A program made the position numbers and the translations under genes. Below are positions 56,959 through 64,000 of a DNA stretch of 64,000 bases, one piece after another; the stretch's first letter is position 1, and each line of letters opens with the position of its first letter. The notes below the pieces were generated by a model. The model was not told where the DNA came from and searched no databases. It saw only the letters and a program-made list of their open reading frames with translations. The DNA is taken from positions 1,116,001 to 1,180,000 of the forward strand of contig NZ_CP095073.1 in NCBI RefSeq assembly GCF_022919095.1, written 5' to 3'. The DNA comes from Halobacillus salinarum (GTDB taxonomy: Bacteria; Bacillota; Bacilli; Bacillales; Halobacillaceae).

Positions 56959-59013
56959 ATGCAGATGACTGAGCCGCAGGGGTTGCAGCTGAAAAAAAGA
57001 AACGAAGGTTTTGAAATCTATTTAGAAGGAAGAAAAATTCTTGCTCATACTTCCAAATCTCCCTGTCTCTATGTAGGCAGCGGTATCGATAAAATGGAAA
57101 TGTACCGGGGCAACTTTGACATTGAGGATTATATTGTGGAGCGGATCGGTCTGAGGGAGGCGATGGTCAAAGAAACGGACAACGGTTATGTAGTGGAGTT
57201 CAGACGCTCTTCTGAAGATCGGCCGTCGGTAAGTGTGACGTTAACCCATGAGAAAGAGCGTTTGACGATGAAGTTTTCTCAAACAGAGTCGATTTACAAT
57301 CGTTTCTGGCTCAGGATTCCTGCAGAAGAAGAGGAGAGAGTGTACGGCTGCGGGCAGCAGATGTCCCATTTAAACTTGCGCGGCAAGCACTTTCCGCTGT
57401 GGACTTCAGAGCCAGGTGTCGGCAGAAATAAAGCAACGTATACGACGTGGCAGGCTGATGTCCATGATAAGGCAGGTGGAGATTATTACCATACGAACTA
57501 TCCACAGCCCACTTACTTATCGACTAAGAAGTATTTCTGCCACGTTGAGACGACGGCTTATGCTGACTTTGATTTCCGCAATAGCGAATTCCATGAGCTT
57601 CATATCTGGGAAATCCCGGAAGCGATTATTTTTGAAACGAGTGATTCCTATAAAGGGCTCGTTACCCAATTGACCGCTTATCTCGGCCGGCAGCTGGAAC
57701 TGCCGGAGTGGGTTTATGACGGCATGTGGCTTGGAATGCAGGGAGGTACGGAAAAGGTCCAGGAAAAGATTGACCTCGCGCTGGAAGCTGGAATCAAGCT
57801 TGGAGCCGTCTGGGTACAGGATTGGCAGGGGAAACGGGTCACTTCATTTGGACGCAGGTTGAACTGGAACTGGCAGTGGGATGAGCTGGAATACCCGAAT
57901 CTTGACCAGAAGCTGAAGGAATGGAGGCAGCAGGGCATTCACTTTCTCGGTTATTTAAATCCTTACATCATTGTCGATGGCAGTCTCTATCAAGAGGCAC
58001 TTAAGCAGAACTATCTTGTCCGTAAACAAGCAGATGAGGTGTACAATGTGGATTTCGGAGAATTTGACTGCGGGATTGTTGATTTCACAAATCCTGACGC
58101 ATTTGCGTGGTATAAAAACGTGATTAAAACAAATGCGATCGACTTTGGATTGGATGGCTGGATGGCGGACTTCGGCGAATATTTACCGACAGATGCGGTG
58201 CTTTATAACCAGCAGCCAGCCAAACTCATGCACAATGCCTGGCCGATGCTGTGGGCAAAAGCGAATTTTGAAGCGGTCGAAGAAGCGGGAAAACAGAAGG
58301 AGATCGTTTATTTCATGCGCGCCGGCTATACAGGCAGCCAAAAATACTGCCGACTTTTGTGGGCCGGGGATCAAAGTGTTAATTGGGAGCTTGATGACGG
58401 CATTGCCTCTGTCATTCCTGCAGCGCTGTCTGCTGGACTGTCGGGAAATGGCCTCCATCACAGCGACATTGGCGGGTATACAAGTTTGCATGGCAACAAG
58501 CGGACGAAAGAGCTTTTGTTACGCTGGCTTGAGCTTGCCGCGTTTACACCTGTCATGAGAAGCCATGAAGGCAATCGGCCGCAGGACAGTTTTCAATACG
58601 ACGGCGATGAAGAAACGCTTGCTGGTTTTGCCCGGATGTCACACGTGCATGCAGCGCTTGCTCCATACTTGAAAGAACTAGTCCGAGTGAATGCGGCAGA
58701 GGGCATTCCCGTCCAGCGTCCGCTATTTATGGAATATGAACAGGATGATCAGACGTATGACATCCAGTATCAGTATATGCTTGGCTCTGACATGCTTGCA
58801 GCTCCTGTTTACGAAGAGGGAGCTTCCCTATGGAAGGTGTATCTTCCTGAGGATGACTGGATCCATTTATGGAGCGGAACATCTTTTACCGGAGGAACGG
58901 TAGAAGTAGATGCCCCGATTGGTGAGCCGCCTGTCTTTTACCGGAAGGAGTCAAAATATAGTGATTTATTTAACCAGATTCGAACCGATTACCTCTTGAC
59001 GGATAAAAAGTAA
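56959..59013 (+). CDS. yihQ: Sulfoquinovosidase (GH31, YihQ family)
   Basis: A 684-residue alpha-glycosidase that releases sulfoquinovose from sulfoquinovosyl glycerol and lipids. It follows E. coli YihQ with an offset of one residue. The sulfonate-recognition set Q262, Q288, R301, W304, Y508 of E. coli is present as Q261 (MQGG), Q287 (VQDW), R300 and W303 (RLNW) and Y507 (DIGGY); the nucleophile is Asp404 (ADFGEY) and the acid/base Asp471 (AGDQ). Ordinary alpha-glucosidases lack this set. There is no signal peptide, so substrate is imported first, presumably by the preceding symporter. GGAGGA lies eight bases before the ATG. 22 bases separate it from the symporter gene. This is the anchor of the operon's assignment. 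Confidence 0.95.
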   Translation: MQMTEPQGLQLKKRNEGFEIYLEGRKILAHTSKSPCLYVGSGIDKMEMYRGNFDIEDYIVERIGLREAMVKETDNGYVVEFRRSSEDRPSVSVTLTHEKERLTMKFSQTESIYNRFWLRIPAEEEERVYGCGQQMSHLNLRGKHFPLWTSEPGVGRNKATYTTWQADVHDKAGGDYYHTNYPQPTYLSTKKYFCHVETTAYADFDFRNSEFHELHIWEIPEAIIFETSDSYKGLVTQLTAYLGRQLELPEWVYDGMWLGMQGGTEKVQEKIDLALEAGIKLGAVWVQDWQGKRVTSFGRRLNWNWQWDELEYPNLDQKLKEWRQQGIHFLGYLNPYIIVDGSLYQEALKQNYLVRKQADEVYNVDFGEFDCGIVDFTNPDAFAWYKNVIKTNAIDFGLDGWMADFGEYLPTDAVLYNQQPAKLMHNAWPMLWAKANFEAVEEAGKQKEIVYFMRAGYTGSQKYCRLLWAGDQSVNWELDDGIASVIPAALSAGLSGNGLHHSDIGGYTSLHGNKRTKELLLRWLELAAFTPVMRSHEGNRPQDSFQYDGDEETLAGFARMSHVHAALAPYLKELVRVNAAEGIPVQRPLFMEYEQDDQTYDIQYQYMLGSDMLAAPVYEEGASLWKVYLPEDDWIHLWSGTSFTGGTVEVDAPIGEPPVFYRKESKYSDLFNQIRTDYLLTDKK

Positions 59014-59076
59014 ATGTAATAACCTTTAGTTTAAAGGTAGGTATCTTTTAAAGATGAATAGTGGGAGGGGCAGCAA

Positions 59077-60414
59077 ATGAATGTATTGTACGTACCTATA
59101 GGGAGAAAAACGTTTGATTTGGAAGCGGGGGAAGAAGTAAGGCAGAATAGCTCCGACATGCTGCGGCAGTTAGGACTAAATGTGATTGAGCCTGAAGGCA
59201 TTTTAACTTCACCCGATGAATTACAGGATTTTTTGAAAACGGTTCAGGCAGAAGAAGTGCTGATGTCGATTTACCAGAGCGTAACTTTTGCTGATGGAGA
59301 ATTCGTGGAGACATTAATTCAACAGGTACAGGCGCCTGTGATTGTCTGGTCGATCCGTGAGCCAAGCATAAATGGGCGGCTTCGGCTGAATTCGTTAACG
59401 GGAGGAAACAGCACATCCCATGTCTTAACATGTGCCAAACACCCGTACTCCTTTTTATTCGGGAATCCCGAGGAAGCGCAGATTCGAAGTCGTTTAAAGA
59501 AATACTTAAAAGTTCAGCAGGTCATCAAAGACCTTCAGGAATTGAAAATCGGTGTCATCGGTGAACATCCACCTGGATTTTTCTTTTCCGGTACCGATGA
59601 AGAGCTGTTACATAAGCAGCTCGGAGTCAAGGTAAAGGAAGTTGATTTGATGAAAGCCTTTAAGGAATCAAAACAACTGCCTAAAGAAAAGTGGGTGCAC
59701 GCCATTGACCGTGCCGAAAAACAGGTCATTGGCTTGAATCGGAACGATGAAACTGTCGAACGCTTTGCCCAGTTTACAACTTATGTTGAATCCCTGATTG
59801 CAGAAGAAAACTTCTCTGGACTTGCCATTCGCTGCTGGCCTGATTTTTTCAACGAACTGGGAGCGGCAGCCTGCTCTACCCTTTCGCAGTTTACGGAAGA
59901 CGGAATTGTATCTGCTTGTGAGTCGGATATACATGGCTCGGTATCGATGTTCATTCTTCAGCAGCTGAGCGGTGGAAGTGCGCCTTATCTTGGGGATATG
60001 GTGCATGTGAATGAAGCAAGTAATTCGGTCGTTTTCTGGCACTGTGGAGCGGGAGCCTATTCGCTCGCACATCCAGAGCAAGGAGCTAAACCAGGCGTGC
60101 ACCCGAACAGGAAGCTCGGTTTTACGATGGAATTCGGATTAAAACCAGGACAGGTTACCATTTTCCGAGTTGGCTACACACCGAACGGGTACCGGCTGCT
60201 GGTCATGCGCGGTGACGCATTAGACACGCCGCAGCGATTCAACGGCACTTCTGTTGAAGTGGAACTGGAAACAGAGATTAACGAAACGCTTTACAGTTTA
60301 ATGGAGGAAGGCTTTGAGCCTCACTATGCACTAGTTTATGAAGACGTGACAGAAGAACTTATCGAACTCGGGCGAAAGCTCGGTCTTGAAACGGTCGTGT
60401 ACACCAATGAATGA
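59077..60414 (+). CDS. L-fucose/L-arabinose isomerase-like protein, candidate sulfoquinovose isomerase
   Basis: A 445-residue protein of the FucI/AraA aldose-ketose isomerase superfamily. The C-terminal half carries CWPDFFNELGAAACSTLSQF, the metal-ligand block ACESDIHGS, and FWHCGAGAYSLAH where the His of WHCG completes the divalent metal site. The N-terminal half is a Rossmann-like region. In this operon the logical reaction is sulfoquinovose to 6-deoxy-6-sulfofructose; E. coli uses the unrelated YihS for it. GGAGGGG precedes the ATG. A short palindrome, ACCTTTA-GT-TTAAAGGT, lies in the 63-base gap before it. Its stop overlaps the start region of the kinase gene. Confidence 0.75.
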   Translation: MNVLYVPIGRKTFDLEAGEEVRQNSSDMLRQLGLNVIEPEGILTSPDELQDFLKTVQAEEVLMSIYQSVTFADGEFVETLIQQVQAPVIVWSIREPSINGRLRLNSLTGGNSTSHVLTCAKHPYSFLFGNPEEAQIRSRLKKYLKVQQVIKDLQELKIGVIGEHPPGFFFSGTDEELLHKQLGVKVKEVDLMKAFKESKQLPKEKWVHAIDRAEKQVIGLNRNDETVERFAQFTTYVESLIAEENFSGLAIRCWPDFFNELGAAACSTLSQFTEDGIVSACESDIHGSVSMFILQQLSGGSAPYLGDMVHVNEASNSVVFWHCGAGAYSLAHPEQGAKPGVHPNRKLGFTMEFGLKPGQVTIFRVGYTPNGYRLLVMRGDALDTPQRFNGTSVEVELETEINETLYSLMEEGFEPHYALVYEDVTEELIELGRKLGLETVVYTNE

Positions 60415-60428
60415 AAGGGGGACGCCCG

Positions 60429-61595
60429 ATGAGAAAAGTGGCAGTCGGCCAGGCGGGTGGCCCATCAGCGGTGATCAATGCCACACTTGCAGGGTTTATC
60501 GAACAGACGAGAAAAAATCATAAGCTCGTACTTGTAGAAAACGGCTATCAAGGACTGGTGGAGGAAAGGTTTCTTCCAGGGACCTCCGATTCCCTTACCT
60601 GGGTGGTGAACCACCGGCACGTTCCGGGGGCCTGTTTGAAGTCCGGCAGATATCCGCTTGAGAAGGCGGCGATTGCAAAAGCGGTCGCCAACTTAAAAAA
60701 ACACCAGATTGATACTCTTGTATTTATCGGAGGCAACGGGACAATGGAAGCCCTCTACCATATTCAGCAAGAGGCGGAAAGAAACGGCTATCCGCTCCAG
60801 GTGATCGGTCTTCCGAAAACAGTGGATAATGACATCGGAGCAACGGATCATGCCCCTGGTTTTGCGAGTGCCGCTAATTACGTAGCAAGGACGACAAAAG
60901 ATATGAGCCGCGACTTATATGCGATGAATAACTTCGAACAGATCCGCGTGCTGGAAACGATGGGCAGAAATGCCGGATGGCTGGCGCTGGCCGCAGGTGC
61001 TTATCGCACCTTTAACGAAGAAGGGCCGCACTTTATTGCCGTCCCTGAAGAACAGCTGAATAAAGAAGCACTCCTTCAGACGGTAAGGAAGGCGATTAAA
61101 TCGTACGGATACGCTCTCGTAGTTGTCAGTGAAGGTGTTCAGTGGCAAGAGGGCAGGCAAATGGAACTGAATCGCGTAGACGGACGGACGGTGCTGGGTG
61201 GAATTTCTAAAGAGATACGTGACTTTTTAAGTCAGGAATGCAAAGGAACCGCAAGAGCTGAGCTGCTGGGGATGAATCAGCGCTCTTCTTCTGCTTATGT
61301 ATCCAAGGTGGATGCATTAGAAGCCTATCAGGCAGGCGTTGAAGGCGGCAGATGGGTCGAGGAAGGCAGAAATGGCTGTATGGTTTCGATTCGTCGAAAA
61401 CAGGCAGATTATTATACAATAGAATTAAGACCTGTAAATCTATACGAGGTTATAGCTGAGGGAGAGCGACGCCTGCCGCCTTCTTTTATTAAAGAACGGG
61501 AGTCCTATTTCAAGTGGCTGCGCCCGCTTTTAGGAGGTGATGATCCTTCCTACCCTCCGCTTAAGCAAAGGAGAGTAGAATATAGTGAGTACTAA
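60429..61595 (+). CDS. PfkA-family phosphofructokinase-like kinase, candidate sulfofructose kinase
   Basis: A 388-residue PfkA-superfamily protein, nearest by motif to PPi-type/long phosphofructokinases. The N-terminal loop GQAGGPSAVINATL binds the phosphodonor. The GGDGS motif of the family reads GGNGT, with Asn103 for Asp and Gly104 (ATP-like) while the catalytic loop is PKTVDND with Lys130 (PPi-like). The C-terminal sugar-phosphate motif GHxQRGG reads GMNQRSS (282 Met for His, Arg285 kept). In this operon it should phosphorylate sulfofructose at C1. E. coli uses the PfkB-type YihV. ATG at 60429 has AAAGGGGGA upstream. Donor and substrate need assay. Confidence 0.75.
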   Translation: MRKVAVGQAGGPSAVINATLAGFIEQTRKNHKLVLVENGYQGLVEERFLPGTSDSLTWVVNHRHVPGACLKSGRYPLEKAAIAKAVANLKKHQIDTLVFIGGNGTMEALYHIQQEAERNGYPLQVIGLPKTVDNDIGATDHAPGFASAANYVARTTKDMSRDLYAMNNFEQIRVLETMGRNAGWLALAAGAYRTFNEEGPHFIAVPEEQLNKEALLQTVRKAIKSYGYALVVVSEGVQWQEGRQMELNRVDGRTVLGGISKEIRDFLSQECKGTARAELLGMNQRSSSAYVSKVDALEAYQAGVEGGRWVEEGRNGCMVSIRRKQADYYTIELRPVNLYEVIAEGERRLPPSFIKERESYFKWLRPLLGGDDPSYPPLKQRRVEYSEY

Positions 61596-62316
61596 GATCG
61601 ACCCGAATAAAGATTTAGCCCTTTACTTACAGCTGAAGGAATTGTTTATCGAACGCATTCACAACGGTGACTGGGCACCAGATCAATTGATCCCGACAGA
61701 GCAAGAACTAATGAAAGAATTCGATGTCAGCCGGACGACGATCCGCCAAGCTGTGTCCATTCTTGTTCAGGAAGGATTGGTCGAAAAAAAACAAGGCCGC
61801 GGCACAATTGTTAAGCCGAGAAAGCTCAGTGGCAACCTTACACAGCTGAAAGGCTTTGCCGAAGAGGTATTAGAAAGAGGTCAGACACCCCGAAGTAAAC
61901 TGATTCGCGCCGAATTCAAATCCAACTTGTTTCATGAAAAGGCGATGCTTGAAGTGAAGGACGACGAGCCGATTCTGCTTGTAGAACGTATCCGTCTAGC
62001 CGATGAAACGCCGGTCGCCTTAGAGCGGACATGCTGGCCAAAAGATATCGGTGACATTCTAATCAAATATGACCTCGATGAAGCCCGCTATTATGAACTA
62101 TTGGAAAACTACAAAGTGTACTTAAACCGGGCTAATGAAAAGATCTCTGCTATCAATGCAACCATTGATGAAGCGGATGCGCTTGGCATCCGGGCTGGCG
62201 AAGCGCTGCTTGAGATGACGCGCTTAAGCTTTGGAGTGAATGATCGTCCCATTGAATATACGAAAACGAAATATCGAAATGATCAGTACCATTATAATAT
62301 TGACCTGAAACGATAA
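61585..62316 (+). CDS. GntR-family regulator, HutC/UTRA subfamily
   Basis: A 243-residue regulator: winged HTH (about 10-78: LIPTEQELMKEFDVSRTTIR, then VQEGLVEKKQGRGTIV) and a UTRA ligand domain (about 95-240: NLTQLKGFAEEVLERGQTPR, RIRLADETPVALERTCWP). UTRA domains bind sugars or sugar phosphates, so it probably senses sulfoquinovose or a phosphorylated intermediate. GTG start at 61585 overlaps the kinase stop by 11 bases, with AAAGGAGAG upstream. Inclusion in the middle of the operon argues for feedback control. Its site may be the inverted repeat at 54362-54389. Confidence 0.88.
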   Translation: MSTKIDPNKDLALYLQLKELFIERIHNGDWAPDQLIPTEQELMKEFDVSRTTIRQAVSILVQEGLVEKKQGRGTIVKPRKLSGNLTQLKGFAEEVLERGQTPRSKLIRAEFKSNLFHEKAMLEVKDDEPILLVERIRLADETPVALERTCWPKDIGDILIKYDLDEARYYELLENYKVYLNRANEKISAINATIDEADALGIRAGEALLEMTRLSFGVNDRPIEYTKTKYRNDQYHYNIDLKR

Positions 62317-62332
62317 GAAGGAGGATTTTGTA

Positions 62333-63223
62333 ATGCCTTTTGTAAATGGAAAAACGATGCTTGAACAAGCCCGAAAGCATGGCTATGGAGTCGGTGCCTT
62401 CAGTGCCCATAACGCTGAAACAATTGTCGCCATTCTAGAGGCGGCAGAAGAAAAGCAAGCGCCGGTTATGATTCAAATTGGACAGAAAGTCATTCAAACC
62501 CTTGGGCTTGAACCGATGAAAGCAATGGTTGACAGCTTTGCCGAACATTATTCGATCCCAGTGGCCATCCACTTGGATCACAGCAGGGAGTTTGCTCAAA
62601 CGATGCGCGCCATTCAGCTCGGCTTCCAATCGGTCATGTTTGATGGTTCAGCCCTATCGTTTGAAGAAAATACAACGATTTCACAACGCGTGGCAGCAGC
62701 AGCGAAGGCGCTTGGTATCGGCAGCGAAGGCGAAATTGGCAAAATCGGCGGAACTGAGGATGACATTACAGTGGATGAAAAGGATGCTCTCATTACGACG
62801 ACAGATGAAGCGCTTGATTTTGTCAACGCGACGGATGTCGATTACTTAGCGGTATCGATCGGCACCGCCCATGGTATCTATAAGGAAACACCGAAGCTCC
62901 GTTTCGAGCGTTTAGAGGAAATTGCAAAAGCAGTAAATCGTCCGATTGTTCTTCATGGCGGCTCAGACGTACCTGACGAGCAGGTGAGGCAGGCCATTAC
63001 GCTTGGCATCGCCAAAATCAATGTAGATACTGAACTGCGCCAGGCCTATACGAAAGGTCTGCAGGCCTACATGAACGAGAATCCGGATGACTTTGTACTC
63101 GCCAATTCATTAGGGGAAGCGGGGCAAGTGATGAAGGAAAAAGTGAAAGAAAAGATTGACGTATTTGGAAGTACCGGGCGTGCCGCTGATTTCTACGTAA
63201 ATAAAAAGGTCGTAACGTTATAA
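62333..63223 (+). CDS. Class II aldolase (FbaA/GatY/KbaY type), candidate sulfofructose-1-phosphate aldolase
   Basis: A 296-residue zinc-dependent aldolase. Zn and catalytic ligands lie in HLDH (His80, His83 with Asp82), SEGEIGKIGG (Glu), SIGTAHGIY (His180) and LHGGSDVP (His208); the last is usually LHGGSGxP, so Asp replaces a glycine in the DHAP-phosphate loop. It would split sulfofructose 1-phosphate into DHAP and sulfolactaldehyde. E. coli uses the class I YihT for this, so the enzyme here is non-homologous. AAGGAGG lies eight bases before the ATG; 16 bases separate it from the regulator gene. A general fructose- or tagatose-bisphosphate aldolase is the alternative. Confidence 0.82.
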   Translation: MPFVNGKTMLEQARKHGYGVGAFSAHNAETIVAILEAAEEKQAPVMIQIGQKVIQTLGLEPMKAMVDSFAEHYSIPVAIHLDHSREFAQTMRAIQLGFQSVMFDGSALSFEENTTISQRVAAAAKALGIGSEGEIGKIGGTEDDITVDEKDALITTTDEALDFVNATDVDYLAVSIGTAHGIYKETPKLRFERLEEIAKAVNRPIVLHGGSDVPDEQVRQAITLGIAKINVDTELRQAYTKGLQAYMNENPDDFVLANSLGEAGQVMKEKVKEKIDVFGSTGRAADFYVNKKVVTL

Positions 63224-63244
63224 TCTTTAAAGGAGGTCATCACA

Positions 63245-64000
63245 ATGAATGTAATGACAGCAGCCCATTCATACGGATTGTTTATCGGAGGTGAATGGGT
63301 CGACAAGCAGGAAACAGCCCCAGTCGTTAATAAATATACGCAAGCGGTGATGGCAGAAACAGCAGTCACCGAGAAAGAGGACGTCAAGCAAGCCGTGGAA
63401 GCAGCAAAATCTGCCTTTCAAACTCCATTTTCCATGTATGATCGCTACCAGATCCTGCTTAACGTCGCCCGTCTGTTACGAGAACATACAGACGAATTCG
63501 CAAATGTCATCGCTGAGGAAGTCGGCAAGCCGATCAATGAGGCCAAAGGAGAAGTAGCACGCTCCGCTTTAACGTTGGAAAATTCCGCAGAAGAGGCGAA
63601 GCGGATTCACGGAGAAGGTATTCCAGTGGAAGCAGCCCCCGGTTCAGAAAACCGCACCTCCTTTACCCGCCGTTATCCAGTCGGCATCGTTGCTGCAATC
63701 ACGCCATTTAACGTACCGTTAAACCTCGTCTGTCATAAAATTGGTCCGGCTATTGCCGCCGGTAACAGTGTGATCTTAAAGCCTGCCGAACAGACCCCTG
63801 TCTCAGCTCTATTACTGGCACGATTGTTTGAAAAAGCCGGTCTGCCAAAAGGCCGCCTAAATGTTCTAACAGGAGAAGGACATGTGATCGGGCCAATGCT
63901 GACAGCTCAACCTGATATCACAATGTTTACCTTTACCGGCAGCCCAAAAGTCGGGCAGTTGATTCGTGAACAAGCAGGTCTGCGTAACGTCGCTTTAGAG
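63245..64000 (+). CDS. Aldehyde dehydrogenase, candidate sulfolactaldehyde dehydrogenase (cut by window end)
   Basis: The first 252 codons of an NAD(P)-dependent aldehyde dehydrogenase. The nucleotide-binding region is recognisable: ITPFNVPLNLVCHKIGPAIA, with catalytic Asn in FNVP, then KPAEQTPVSALLLARLF and FTFTGSPKVG. The catalytic Cys and general-base Glu lie past the window. In sequence it belongs with lactaldehyde/succinate-semialdehyde-type enzymes, a group that includes known sulfolactaldehyde dehydrogenases. In this operon it should oxidise sulfolactaldehyde to sulfolactate for export. AAAGGAGG precedes the ATG, 21 bases after the aldolase stop. Further genes, such as a sulfolactate exporter, may follow. 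Confidence 0.8.
   Translation, partial: MNVMTAAHSYGLFIGGEWVDKQETAPVVNKYTQAVMAETAVTEKEDVKQAVEAAKSAFQTPFSMYDRYQILLNVARLLREHTDEFANVIAEEVGKPINEAKGEVARSALTLENSAEEAKRIHGEGIPVEAAPGSENRTSFTRRYPVGIVAAITPFNVPLNLVCHKIGPAIAAGNSVILKPAEQTPVSALLLARLFEKAGLPKGRLNVLTGEGHVIGPMLTAQPDITMFTFTGSPKVGQLIREQAGLRNVALE

Noticed and set aside
56959-59013. GH31 protein as an ordinary alpha-glucosidase or alpha-xylosidase
   Set aside because: All five sulfonate-recognition residues and both catalytic Asp occur at YihQ spacing, which plain glucosidases lack.
54500-64000. Assignment of the rightward operon to the sulfoquinovose transaldolase or transketolase route
   Set aside because: No transaldolase or transketolase gene is present, whereas a kinase and an aldolase are.

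Overview
The window looks like chromosomal DNA of a moderately halophilic member of the Bacillaceae; Halobacillus or a close relative is my guess from protein style, not a proven assignment. Supporting signs are strong AGGAGG ribosome binding sites, frequent TTG/GTG starts, sporulation proteins (Tgl, a YjcZ-like protein, a SpoIIP-domain protein), a CIRCE/sigma-B small heat shock gene, a T-box leader, cre-like sites and CWB2 cell-wall repeats. I see no rRNA, tRNA, CRISPR array, phage or plasmid replication genes.

Layout. 1-900: end of selO and a YuiD-like gene. 1.3-6 kb: a 1551-residue surface protein with a family 9 pectate lyase domain and three CWB2 repeats. 6.2-10.2 kb: a PTS operon (PRD regulator, EIIB, UlaA-type EIIC). 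10.2-15.3 kb: two paralogous Bcr/CflA exporters, the first frameshifted, among regulator remnants, a MerR gene and an Hsp20 gene with both sigma-B and CIRCE signals. 15.4-29.7 kb: mostly single housekeeping or accessory genes (hydrolases, acetyltransferases, tgl, an AtoE-type transporter, T-box controlled proS, DinB). 29.8-31.3 kb: an ECF sigma factor whose gene overlaps a membrane protein with a degenerate SpoIIP domain, a candidate sigma/anti-sigma pair. 31.6-35.4 kb: a D-malate/tartrate locus (GntR, dehydrogenase, DASS transporter) with mirror-image promoters. 35.6-49.5 kb: small membrane proteins and lipoproteins, an internally deleted IS1182-type element, a YeiL-like regulator with a divergent MFS gene, a TetR pair, OYE and GNAT enzymes.

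49.5-64 kb holds two divergent catabolic operons. The leftward one (DeoR regulator, DUF1537 kinase, PdxA2, GntP permease) matches the known route from D-threonate or D-erythronate to DHAP. The rightward one is the most interesting part of the window: a DUF4867 protein, a sodium/solute symporter, a GH31 enzyme with all five sulfonate-recognition residues of sulfoquinovosidase (QQRWY), a fucose/arabinose-isomerase-like protein, a PfkA-family kinase, a GntR/UTRA regulator, a class II aldolase and an aldehyde dehydrogenase cut off by the window end. Read together this is a sulfoquinovose catabolic operon of Embden-Meyerhof type: hydrolysis of sulfoquinovosides, isomerisation to sulfofructose, phosphorylation, aldol cleavage to DHAP plus sulfolactaldehyde, and oxidation to sulfolactate. 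The isomerase, kinase and aldolase belong to families different from the E. coli YihS/YihV/YihT enzymes. The sulfoquinovosidase call rests on residues I can count; the later steps are inferred from gene order and family.
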